From Candidatus Kaiserbacteria bacterium CG_4_10_14_0_2_um_filter_50_16 (GTDB taxonomy: Bacteria > Patescibacteriota > Minisyncoccia > Phycocordibacterales > Phycocordibacteraceae), in contig PFPP01000056.1 in NCBI GenBank assembly GCA_002793115.1, positions 1 through 19,634 of the forward strand: a stretch of 19,634 nt of DNA. Reading direction: 5' to 3'. Both the position numbers and the translations under genes were made by a program. The notes under the pieces are model-generated. The model searched no databases. It saw nothing but the letters and a program-made list of their open reading frames with translations, and was not told the origin of the DNA. Shown here piece by piece: positions 13,111 through 19,634 of this stretch. Within the stretch, counting starts at the first letter, position 1. Each line of letters starts with the position of its first letter.

Positions 13111-13800
13111 ATGAAATCGGCACAACGCGAGAAGGCAATTGAGTTACGACTTACGCAAAAGTTAGGGTATGGTGCAATCGCGAAACAAGTCAAAGTTTCA
13201 AAAAGCACATTGTCGCGGTGGCTAGAAGATCTCCCACTTACTGAAGAACGAGTTTTGGAATTGCGCCGTGAAGCATGGGGTCGTGGCGAAGCACGCCGCG
13301 AGCGATTCCGACAAACTATGCGTGCGAAGCGCGATGAACGAGAGAGGCAGATATATCTACGGCAAAAAAAGAAATTAGCTCGCATTTCGAGACAAGAACT
13401 GTTCATTGCAGGACTTATGCTTTATGCCGCCGAGGGAGATAAGAAAACGCGCGCCGAAATTGCGTTCTCGAACACAGATTCGGTTATGGTGGCATTTTTT
13501 GCACGATGGCTTGAGGAATTTCTCGATATTTCGCAAGAAAAGCTAAAAATCCAGTTACATCTGTATGAAAATATGGATGTTCTGGTAGAAGAGACATTCT
13601 GGAAGAGGCAACTTAATATGAACCAAGGTCAATTGTGTAAGAGTCAAATCAGACCATTGCGACCGGGCAAGTTCTCCTATCGGGAACCTTTTCGTCATGG
13701 GACATGCAAGCTCTATGTTGGTGGGGTGATGAAGAAGACAGAGCTTATGTTGTCTATTCGGGCTTTTTTTGATACATATAGTACACACATGCGAGCGTAG
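13111..13800 (+). CDS. HTH protein with LAGLIDADG-like C-terminal domain
   Basis: This 229-aa protein begins with a helix-turn-helix of the Hin/transposase type (LGYGAIAKQVKVSKSTLSRWLEDLPL, about residues 18-43), continues with a very basic helical linker (RREAWGRGEARRERFRQTMRAKRDERERQIYLRQKKK, about 52-88) and a C-terminal domain with LFIAGLMLYAAEGDKK (about 96-111) and IAFSNTDSVMVAFFARWLEEFLDI (about 115-138). AGLMLYAAEGDK followed by NTD is reminiscent of LAGLIDADG-like folds in CPR and actinobacterial HTH proteins; its activity is unknown to me. The last ten bases, including the stop codon, are the first ten bases of tRNA-Ile, so its 3' end may have been joined to the tRNA by insertion. 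Start as above; no SD. Confidence 0.65.
   Translation: MKSAQREKAIELRLTQKLGYGAIAKQVKVSKSTLSRWLEDLPLTEERVLELRREAWGRGEARRERFRQTMRAKRDERERQIYLRQKKKLARISRQELFIAGLMLYAAEGDKKTRAEIAFSNTDSVMVAFFARWLEEFLDISQEKLKIQLHLYENMDVLVEETFWKRQLNMNQGQLCKSQIRPLRPGKFSYREPFRHGTCKLYVGGVMKKTELMLSIRAFFDTYSTHMRA
13777..13782 (+). promoter_or_regulatory. -10 box of tRNA-Ile
   Basis: TATAGT lies 8 nt before the first tRNA base, inside the coding end of the HTH gene. Transcription would start at about 13789, almost at the mature tRNA 5' end, and continue into murD-murC. Confidence 0.5.
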
Positions 13801-13863
13801 CTCAGTTGGTAGAGCATCCGCCTGATACGCGGCAGGTCGAAGGTTCGACTCCTTCCGCTCGCA
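13791..13863 (+). tRNA. tRNA-Ile (anticodon GAT)
   Basis: A 73-nt cloverleaf: acceptor GCGAGCG pairs with CGCTCGC (13856-13862), the D arm has GCTC...GAGC, the anticodon stem CCGC/GCGG holds loop CTGATAC with anticodon GAT, the T arm is GAAGG-TTCGACT-CCTTC, and the discriminator base is A. CCA is not encoded (CAC follows). The 5' end overlaps the HTH gene by 10 nt and murD begins 9 nt after the 3' end. Confidence 0.95.
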
Positions 13864-13872
13864 CACGAAATT

Positions 13873-15183
13873 ATGGACGCAAGCTCACATTTCCGGGCGA
13901 AAAAAATAACCGTCATGGGACTCGGTCTTTTGGGTCGAGGAGTTGGTGATGCAAAATATCTCGCAGAATATGGCGCCGAGCTTATCGTGACTGATCTTAA
14001 AACGCGGGAGCAACTTGCCGAATCGGTTACCAAATTACAAAAATTTCCAAACATACAGTTTATTCTTGGCGAGCACAGATTGGAAGATTTTAAAGATAGA
14101 GATTTTATTCTGAAGGCCGCAGGTATTCCACTTGATTCTCCGTATATCGCGGAAGCGAAGAAACACAACATACCGATTCGTATGAGCGCGGATCTGTTTG
14201 CGGAGATTTCAGGCATTCCAATAATCGGAATTACCGGTACACGCGGTAAATCAACTGTCGCACACATGATTTATGAAATTCTTAAAACATCAGACAAGCC
14301 AGTTTTGCTTGGTGGAAATATTCGTGGTGTTTCTAATCTATCTCTTCTCAAAGAAGCGACACCAGAATACACGGCAGTCCTCGAGCTTGATTCATGGCAA
14401 CTACAGGGCTTCGGCAAAGCGAAGATAAGTCCGCATGTCGCCGTTTTCACGACATTCTATTCAGACCACCTTAATTATTATCATGATGATTTAGACGCAT
14501 ATCTCGCAGATAAAGCGAATATTTTTTTGAATCAAGGATCAGAAGACACGCTCATAGTTGGCAAACAGTGCGCACCAATCATCATAGAGAGATACGGCGA
14601 CCGAATCGAATCAAAAACATTCGTCATAGACGAACTTAAACTTCCAGATACATGGGCGCTACGCATTCCCGGTATACATAATCGCTATAACGCCGCCCTC
14701 GCGCTCGCTGTCGCTCGCGTGGCTGGCGTGGCAGACGACGTCAGCCACCGCGCGCTCGAGTTGTTTGCGGGCGTGCCTGGCCGGCTCGAGCTCGTACGCG
14801 AAATGAATGGTGTGAAATTCTACAACGACACGACCGCGACAACGCCCGAAGCGACACTTGCCGCGCTTGCCGCGCTTGATATCGCCCATACGGTTCTCAT
14901 TATGGGCGGCGCCGACAAGGAGCTCGACATAGCCGCGCTCATCTCGAAATTAGCGGAAGTGAAACGAGTCATACTTCTCGCCGGAAGCGGCACCGATAAG
15001 ATACACAAAGAACTTTCGACCGCGCGCGTCCACGACACGCTCTCGTCCGCAGTGGCCGATGCTTTTACACATGCGCACAAGGGCGACAGTATCCTCTTTT
15101 CCCCGGCCTTCGCTTCGTTCGGCATGTTCGAGAATGAATTCGATCGTGGCGACCAGTTTAATGCGCTCGTGCAGACATTATGA
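13873..15183 (+). CDS. murD: UDP-N-acetylmuramoyl-L-alanine--D-glutamate ligase (MurD)
   Basis: This 436-aa Mur ligase adds D-Glu to UDP-MurNAc-L-Ala in the cytoplasm. The N-terminal Rossmann-like domain has VMGLGLLGRGV (14-24), the ATP loop is GITGTRGKST (119-128), the central domain has LELDSWQLQGF and SDHLNYYHD, and the third domain has PGRLELVREMNGVKFYNDTTATTPEAT and SPAFASFGMFENEFDRGDQF, which identify MurD. The size is normal. The start ATG 13873 is 9 nt after tRNA-Ile with no promoter in between, so murD must be co-transcribed with the tRNA; tRNA 3' processing would release an almost leaderless mRNA. No SD. Its stop overlaps murC (ATGA). Confidence 0.94.
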   Translation: MDASSHFRAKKITVMGLGLLGRGVGDAKYLAEYGAELIVTDLKTREQLAESVTKLQKFPNIQFILGEHRLEDFKDRDFILKAAGIPLDSPYIAEAKKHNIPIRMSADLFAEISGIPIIGITGTRGKSTVAHMIYEILKTSDKPVLLGGNIRGVSNLSLLKEATPEYTAVLELDSWQLQGFGKAKISPHVAVFTTFYSDHLNYYHDDLDAYLADKANIFLNQGSEDTLIVGKQCAPIIIERYGDRIESKTFVIDELKLPDTWALRIPGIHNRYNAALALAVARVAGVADDVSHRALELFAGVPGRLELVREMNGVKFYNDTTATTPEATLAALAALDIAHTVLIMGGADKELDIAALISKLAEVKRVILLAGSGTDKIHKELSTARVHDTLSSAVADAFTHAHKGDSILFSPAFASFGMFENEFDRGDQFNALVQTL

Positions 15184-16451
15184 AAAAAGCGCATCTCATC
15201 GGCATTGGCGGGGTTGGGATGAGTGCGCTTGCACAGTACTTCAAAGATCAAGAAGTGATCGTGACTGGCTCGGATAGGAGTGAAAGTCTAGTGACAGAAT
15301 TATTGGAGAAGAGAGGAATTCAGGTCGTAATCGGACAGAAAGCAGAGAATGTGCCGGTCGATGCAGATATAGTTGTGTATAGCGACGCGGTGCAGGATAA
15401 TAATCTGGAACGTGTACGCGCACGAGAACTCGGCATTCCGCAACTCTCATATTTTGCGATGCTCGGAAAAGTATCGGAGGGAAAGAAAACAATAGCGATT
15501 GCAGGTACTCATGGAAAGACGACGACGACGGGAATGCTTGCGAAGATCCTCAAAGATGCCGGAGCGTCGCCGACGGCGATTGTCGGCTCTATTGTAAAAG
15601 ATTTTGGCTCAAATTATCTTCACGGCGATTCAGACTTTTTTGTAGTAGAAGCGTGCGAATATCGCGACCACTTGCTCGAACTCACTCCTCAAGTACTCGT
15701 TATTACGAATCTCGAGTTGGACCATACCGACTGGTTCCCGTCGCTCGCCGCTATCCAAGAAACGTTTAGGAAGGCGATTGCGCGCGTGTCCGAGAGTGGC
15801 GTGATCGTGACGAATCCGCACGATGCGAGTGTCGCGCCTTTGCTCGCGAGTGCAAAAGCGGAAGTGATTGATTATACAAAAGAGCCGGAGTATGTCTTGC
15901 GTTTGCCGGGTGAATTTAATCAGGATAATGCCAGCGCGGCCGCAGCGACCGCGCTGGCAGTGCTCCCATCCATTTCTGACGCGACCATCGCGCAGTCTCT
16001 CGCTACGTTCCATGGCACGTGGCGTCGGTTTGAATACAAAGGGAAATCTGTGAATGGTGCCGATGTGTACGATGACTACGCACACCATCCAACGGCGGTG
16101 AGAGAAACATTACATGCGCTTCGAGGGAGAACAAAAGGACGAATTATAGTTGCATTTCATCCGCATCTTTACAGCCGTACGCGTGATCTACTCGACGAGT
16201 TCGCAACCGCCTTTCGAGACGCTGACAAGGTATTCATCGCCCCCATCTTTGCCGCGCGCGAGACCGATGACGGCACGATATCGAACGAAATGCTTGCCGA
16301 GCGTATTCGGGCAATGGGTACAAACGCGATCGCACTCGATTCGTTTGATGCAATAGAATCGGCGCTTAATGAGGTTGGAGAAGGCGATATTATTATGACC
16401 ATGGGCGCGGGCGACATCTACAAAGTCGCCGATTCACTCGTAAGAAAATAA
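15180..16451 (+). CDS. murC: UDP-N-acetylmuramate--L-alanine ligase (MurC)
   Basis: This 423-aa Mur ligase attaches L-Ala to UDP-MurNAc, the step before MurD. The start HLIGIGGVGMSALAQYF (5-21) is the MurC uracil-binding domain, AIAGTHGKTTTTGML (106-120) the ATP loop, VVEACEYRDHLLEL and NLELDHTDWF the central domain, and VYDDYAHHPTAVRETL the start of the third. VVAFHPHLYSRT-like and MGAGDIYKV motifs complete the family. Length is slightly below the usual 450-490 aa. Mpl is a related alternative but context favours MurC. ATG 15180 overlaps the murD stop by four bases; no SD. Confidence 0.93.
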   Translation: MKKAHLIGIGGVGMSALAQYFKDQEVIVTGSDRSESLVTELLEKRGIQVVIGQKAENVPVDADIVVYSDAVQDNNLERVRARELGIPQLSYFAMLGKVSEGKKTIAIAGTHGKTTTTGMLAKILKDAGASPTAIVGSIVKDFGSNYLHGDSDFFVVEACEYRDHLLELTPQVLVITNLELDHTDWFPSLAAIQETFRKAIARVSESGVIVTNPHDASVAPLLASAKAEVIDYTKEPEYVLRLPGEFNQDNASAAAATALAVLPSISDATIAQSLATFHGTWRRFEYKGKSVNGADVYDDYAHHPTAVRETLHALRGRTKGRIIVAFHPHLYSRTRDLLDEFATAFRDADKVFIAPIFAARETDDGTISNEMLAERIRAMGTNAIALDSFDAIESALNEVGEGDIIMTMGAGDIYKVADSLVRK

Positions 16452-16515
16452 AAAGCGGCATTCTCACTCCTTTCTTTTTGGGTTTATAGAACTTCCATTT
16501 TTAATAATATCTTAT

Positions 16516-16524
16516 TGCTATAAT
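16516..16524 (+). promoter_or_regulatory. Extended -10 box of rsmI
   Basis: TGC-TATAAT (TATAAT at 16519-16524) is an extended -10 that lies 25 nt before ATG 16550. It predicts a leader of roughly 18 nt, so rsmI is an exception to the leaderless pattern; its leader has no SD core. A 6-codon ATG-TAG mini-ORF begins at 16525 but overlaps the expected start site. Confidence 0.55.
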
Positions 16525-16549
16525 ATGTCAACTGCTGTAGAGTAGCTTT

Positions 16550-17221
16550 ATGGGCAAGCTCTCAATCGTTGCAACGCCTATTGGAAATCTGGAGGATATA
16601 ACCCTGCGCGCATTACGCACGCTGAAAGAGTGCGACGGTATCTATGCCGAGGATACACGAGTTATCTCTAAACTCCTTGCGTGGTATGAAATTAAGAAAC
16701 CGCTCCAACGTCTCGATTCAGCGACTGAAATTAAAAAAGCTGATGAAATAATCACCCGACTCGAAGCGGGAGAATATGTTGTACTGGTGAGCGATGCTGG
16801 TACGCCATGTATATCTGATCCTGGCGCGCGACTTGTCGCGCAAGTTCGAGAAAAACTTCCGGATGTAGAAATTGAAGCGGTACCAGGACCATCAGCGCTC
16901 ACGGCCACACTCTCTATTGCTGGACTAAACGTTACTGAATTTACGTTTCTCGGATTCCTGCCGCATAAGAAAGGGCGCCAGACTGCACTCAAAAAGATTG
17001 CAGTGAGTGAGATCCCGATCGTGCTATACGAATCACCACATCGAATATTGAAATTATTAAAAGAATTAGAAGATCTCCATATATCACGTATTATCATCGC
17101 CCGCGAGCTTACCAAGATTCATGAAGAAACAGTTTCTGGTACTCCTACAGAAGTATTAACTCATTTCGCTATGCACACAGAATCTATCCGAGGCGAGTTT
17201 GTTGTCATTGTAAAGCCCTGA
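16550..17221 (+). CDS. rsmI: 16S rRNA 2'-O-methyltransferase RsmI
   Basis: This 223-aa SAM-dependent methyltransferase of the tetrapyrrole-methylase fold modifies the ribose of C1402 in 16S rRNA. Motifs include IVATPIGNLEDITLRAL (6-22), YAEDTRVISKLL, VLVSDAGTPCISDPGARLV (78-96), VPGPSALTATLSIAGL and TFLGFLPHKKGRQ, then YESPHRI and IARELTKIHEE, all diagnostic. It is shorter than E. coli RsmI (286 aa), lacking the C-terminal extension, which is common. C1402 lies four to five bases from the intron junction found in this genome's own 16S gene, so methylation can only follow splicing or act on an altered site (inference). Confidence 0.93.
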   Translation: MGKLSIVATPIGNLEDITLRALRTLKECDGIYAEDTRVISKLLAWYEIKKPLQRLDSATEIKKADEIITRLEAGEYVVLVSDAGTPCISDPGARLVAQVREKLPDVEIEAVPGPSALTATLSIAGLNVTEFTFLGFLPHKKGRQTALKKIAVSEIPIVLYESPHRILKLLKELEDLHISRIIIARELTKIHEETVSGTPTEVLTHFAMHTESIRGEFVVIVKP

Positions 17222-17227
17222 TATACT
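17222..17227 (+). promoter_or_regulatory. -10 box of the 69-aa gene
   Basis: TATACT directly after the rsmI stop ends 6 nt before ATG 17234, predicting a leaderless transcript. Confidence 0.55.
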
Positions 17228-17233
17228 CTTCCT

Positions 17234-17443
17234 ATGTCCCGCACCAGCACACTCATCCTTCTTGGCATCCTGATTATCCTTACGCCATTTTCGGGACTCC
17301 CAATAGCGATTCGCACGCTCCTTACGGTTCTTTTTGGCGCGTGCGTGTCTGGTATCGGTCTTACGCTCCGTACGCATGAGGTACGAGCCGTCAAGCCACC
17401 GGTGGGAACTCCTCCATCACCATCCGGCGTTTCTCCGATCTAA
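17234..17443 (+). CDS. Small two-helix membrane protein, 69 aa
   Basis: This 69-aa protein has two hydrophobic helices (about 7-20 and 24-45, with SGLP between) and a Pro-rich cytosolic or external tail (KPPVGTPPSPSGVSP). I do not recognise the family. It has its own TATACT box rather than relying on rsmI, and is followed by hairpins at 17442-17461 and 17480-17507. No SD. Confidence 0.6.
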   Translation: MSRTSTLILLGILIILTPFSGLPIAIRTLLTVLFGACVSGIGLTLRTHEVRAVKPPVGTPPSPSGVSPI

Positions 17444-17461
17444 GCTTTGGAAACAAAGCTT
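17442..17461 (+). other. Hairpin after the 69-aa gene
   Basis: AAGCTTT (17442-17448) and AAAGCTT (17455-17461) form a 7-bp stem with a 6-nt loop over the stop codon. There is no T-run, so a terminator role is doubtful. Confidence 0.35.
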
Positions 17462-17479
17462 TCTCACTGCGCTCGTTCA

Positions 17480-17507
17480 AGAAAGAGAAATCAGCATTTC
17501 TCTTTCT
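17480..17507 (+). terminator. Possible terminator upstream of the TraD-like gene
   Basis: AGAAAGAGAAA (17480-17490) and TTTCTCTTTCT (17497-17507) make a perfect 11-bp stem with loop TCAGCA, followed by a pyrimidine-rich but interrupted T stretch. It separates the 69-aa gene from the ATPase gene. Confidence 0.5.
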
Positions 17508-17529
17508 TCTCTCTCAATTGATAGTAGCG

Positions 17530-17535
17530 TATAAT
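17530..17535 (+). promoter_or_regulatory. -10 box of the TraD-like gene
   Basis: A perfect TATAAT ends 8 nt before ATG 17544 (5 nt before GTG 17541). The transcript should be leaderless or nearly so. Confidence 0.6.
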
Positions 17536-17543
17536 CAAGAGTG

Positions 17544-19127
17544 ATGGAAAATCCAGAGCGCGTAACCTACTTCGCCGCGACTGATGCGCGAGGAAAGTAT
17601 GTGCCGTTTGGCATCAAGGCGAAAGACCGCGATCGCCATATGTATGTCATCGGCAAGACCGGTATGGGGAAGTCGACTCTTCTCGAGAACATGGCGATCC
17701 AGGATCTGAGGAACGGCGAGGGATTTGCCTTCATCGACCCGCACGGCGGGACGGTCGATCGATTGCTCGATTATATCCCTGAAGATCGCATCAAGGACGT
17801 CGTGTACTTCGCCCCATTCGATATGGAGCATCCTATCGCGTTCAACGTGATGGAAGATGTCGGCTATGACAAGCGCCACCTCGTCGTTTCCGGTCTAATG
17901 GCAACTTTCAAGAAGATATGGCAGGACGCGTGGAGCGCACGTATGGAATATATTCTCACTAATACGCTCCTCGCGCTCCTCGAGTATCCGGAAGCGACCC
18001 TGCTCGGCGTCAATCGTATGTACACTGATAAGGACTATCGCAAGAAGGTCATCGACAACGTGAAGGATCCAGTCGTCAAGGATTTCTGGATGAAGGAATT
18101 TGCCAATTACGGCGATCGCTATACCCAGGAAGCAACGCCAGCCATTCAAAACAAAGTAGGCCAATTTACCGGCAATCCGCTCATTCGGAATATCATCGGT
18201 CAGCCGAAATCCTCGTTCGATATCCGCACGATGATGGACGAGAAAAAGATATTTATCATCAACCTCTCCAAGGGTCTCGTCGGGGAGACCAATATGCGCC
18301 TCCTTGGGTCGATGCTCACAACGCGCATCTTCCTCGCCGCGATGAGCCGAGCCAATCTGTCAGCCGATAAATTAAAACAACTTCCAAACTTTTATTTTTA
18401 TGTTGATGAATTCCAAAACTTTGCAAATGAAACATTCTCCGAGATTCTCTCCGAAGCACGCAAATATAAATTGAATCTCATCATCGCGCATCAATACATA
18501 GAACAGATGGATGAAGAAGTGCGTGATGCCGTTTTTGGTAATGTCGGTACGACTGTTGTATTTCGCGTAGGCCCATTTGATGCCGAAGTGCTAGAGACAA
18601 TCTTAATGCCGAGATTCACAAAAGAGGATGTCGTGACACTCGATAAGCGTCAAGTATATCTTACACTTATGATAGACGGAGTTGGCTCGGCGCCGTTCTC
18701 CGCGGTGACGATTCCGCCTATAGAGGCGCCGCCTATGTCCTATAGGGAACAGGTTATTGTTTCATCGCGTGCGCAATTCACCGCGCCGCGCGCCGGCATT
18801 GAAAATGCGATTATAAAAGAACTTGCTGCGAGCGCGGTCTCTCCTGTACCGCCTGATGCAAGAATGAAGAGAAAGTCAATCCTTCCTTCGATTCCCCGTC
18901 CGGCGATTCCGCGTCAGATACAGCCAGCAAAGAGTCCATATGATTTGAAAGCGGTTTTGCGCACGATGACAGCGAAGACTGGCACCGAGAGGGAACAAAA
19001 GCAAGTTGAGCAGAAGCAGTCGCTCAAGAATGCTCTTTCAGAAGTGCTTGAAAAAAATAAGAATAGGAAACAGCCATTTGAAGTCTCTGAAGATGCATTG
19101 CGGAAAGTGTTCAAAGGCGATATATAA
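17544..19127 (+). CDS. TraD/VirD4-like type IV secretion ATPase
   Basis: This 527-aa soluble P-loop ATPase has Walker A GKTGMGKST (about 37-45) after MYVIG, the FAFIDPHGG strand (about 62-69), Walker B FYFYVDEFQNF (about 283-293), SEARKYKLNLIIAHQY (the sensor-like helix region, about 302-317) and FRVGPFDAEVL. This is the HerA/TraD coupling-protein class found with type IV secretion or conjugation-like systems in CPR. No membrane helix precedes the ATPase domain. The C-terminus (from about 420) is Pro-rich then Lys/Gln-rich and helical. I prefer ATG 17544 over GTG 17541. No other secretion gene is in the window, although the next gene encodes an exported protein. Confidence 0.87.
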   Translation: MENPERVTYFAATDARGKYVPFGIKAKDRDRHMYVIGKTGMGKSTLLENMAIQDLRNGEGFAFIDPHGGTVDRLLDYIPEDRIKDVVYFAPFDMEHPIAFNVMEDVGYDKRHLVVSGLMATFKKIWQDAWSARMEYILTNTLLALLEYPEATLLGVNRMYTDKDYRKKVIDNVKDPVVKDFWMKEFANYGDRYTQEATPAIQNKVGQFTGNPLIRNIIGQPKSSFDIRTMMDEKKIFIINLSKGLVGETNMRLLGSMLTTRIFLAAMSRANLSADKLKQLPNFYFYVDEFQNFANETFSEILSEARKYKLNLIIAHQYIEQMDEEVRDAVFGNVGTTVVFRVGPFDAEVLETILMPRFTKEDVVTLDKRQVYLTLMIDGVGSAPFSAVTIPPIEAPPMSYREQVIVSSRAQFTAPRAGIENAIIKELAASAVSPVPPDARMKRKSILPSIPRPAIPRQIQPAKSPYDLKAVLRTMTAKTGTEREQKQVEQKQSLKNALSEVLEKNKNRKQPFEVSEDALRKVFKGDI

Positions 19128-19128
19128 T
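19123..19128 (+). promoter_or_regulatory. -10 box of the secreted protein gene
   Basis: TATAAT overlaps the stop codon of the ATPase gene (19125-19127) and ends 8 nt before ATG 19137. The next gene therefore seems to have its own promoter and a leaderless message. Confidence 0.55.
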
Positions 19129-19136
19129 AATCCCTT

Positions 19137-19634
19137 ATGCGTACAATCTGTCTTCTTACACTCGCCATTTTCTTACCAGCATTTGCGTGTGCGGCTGACT
19201 CACCAATTCTTACGACCTATACAATTTATAATGACACGATTTATCCAACTACGACTGTTAATTCTGGACTCGCGACTACTACTACCATCGACATCGCTTT
19301 TTCAGAGCAAGTAAAAGCATCTATTAAAATTATATCTGCGTCTGGCACTGTAATTAAAACATTATATTCAAGTTCAAGTGTCACCAATCCGACACCTAAA
19401 ATCTGGGATGGCATGAACACGTCAGGCACATTAGTTGATGATGGTACGTACACAATTTTAATATCGGCCACTTCTACCGCGACTAACATTACGATGTCTG
19501 ATTCGTCTAAGACAATTATTGTCGCATCATTTAGCGATCCAGACGATCCAACAACTCCACCTGATGATTCTCCGCCGGAGACAACAACAGCACTTTCTAC
19601 AAATTCAAATAACAACAGTCCGCCTGAATATATT
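19137..19634 (+). CDS. Secreted protein with FlgD-like Ig fold, partial
   Basis: An open frame of 166 codons runs off the right edge without a stop. It begins with a signal peptide (MRTICLLTLAIFLPAFACAA, cleavage likely near residue 20; Cys18 could instead suggest lipidation). A Thr-rich mature part follows, and residues about 46-120 match the FlgD-Ig pattern: FSEQVKASIKIISASGTVIKTLY, then IWDGMNTSGTLVDDGTYTILI. The tail (SDPDDPTTPPDDSPPETTT) is a Pro/Thr-rich linker, so more domains probably lie outside. Such proteins are surface or extracellular and structural or enzymatic; the role here is unknown. Confidence 0.75.
   Translation, partial: MRTICLLTLAIFLPAFACAADSPILTTYTIYNDTIYPTTTVNSGLATTTTIDIAFSEQVKASIKIISASGTVIKTLYSSSSVTNPTPKIWDGMNTSGTLVDDGTYTILISATSTATNITMSDSSKTIIVASFSDPDDPTTPPDDSPPETTTALSTNSNNNSPPEYI

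Noticed and set aside
16525..16545. Six-codon leader peptide before rsmI
   Set aside because: Its ATG directly follows the -10 box and lies before the expected transcription start, so it would not be in the mRNA.

Overview
The window looks like a chromosome segment of a Patescibacteria/CPR bacterium, most likely Parcubacteria-like. This is inferred from a divergent 16S rRNA gene of about 1.48 kb (after removing an insert) that carries an intron-like element, from short versions of SecD, SecF and RodA, from prepilin-like and Cys-motif membrane proteins typical of the group, and from many small membrane proteins. TGA is used as an ordinary stop (for example at 2144-2146, 7830-7832 and 15181-15183), so the genetic code is standard.

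Layout. 1-1337: a RelB/YafQ-type toxin-antitoxin pair and a broken prepilin-like gene, bracketed by a 46-bp direct repeat. 1382-3285: a membrane-anchored Cys-motif protein overlapping rodA. 3291-5681: two divergent glycan genes, a GT4 glycosyltransferase (minus) and a polyprenyl-phosphate sugar transferase (plus). 5708-6449: a REP-associated tyrosine transposase between two copies of one 20-bp palindrome. 6504-8728: secD-secF. 8916-9586: a winged-helix/Cas2-fold (PaaX-like) regulator between two similar large palindromes. 9692-9841: a 49-aa membrane protein on the minus strand. 9900-12759: a stand-alone 16S rRNA unit with promoter, leader hairpins, an inserted LAGLIDADG-encoding intron and a strong terminator, with no 23S or 5S. 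12777-13800: a small membrane protein and an HTH protein. 13791-16451: tRNA-Ile(GAT)-murD-murC. 16550-17443: rsmI and a small membrane protein. 17544-19634: a TraD-like secretion ATPase followed by a secreted FlgD-Ig-like protein that runs off the window.

The main observation is about translation initiation. The 3' end of the 16S gene, right after a well-kept helix 45, reads TGGAACATATCC where bacteria normally have the anti-Shine-Dalgarno tail TGGATCACCTCC. No convincing Shine-Dalgarno motif precedes the genes here. Instead about a dozen genes have a TATAAT/TATACT/TATAGT-like box only 6-10 nt before the start codon, which predicts leaderless or nearly leaderless mRNAs. Genes inside operons start by 4-nt ATGA/GTGA overlaps, and murD starts 9 nt after a tRNA. 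Together these suggest a lineage that initiates translation without SD pairing.

Functional themes: envelope building (RodA, MurD, MurC, sugar transferases, SecDF), ribosome biology (16S, tRNA-Ile, RsmI) and accessory or mobile DNA (TA module, RAYT/REP, intron, PaaX/Cas2-like gene).
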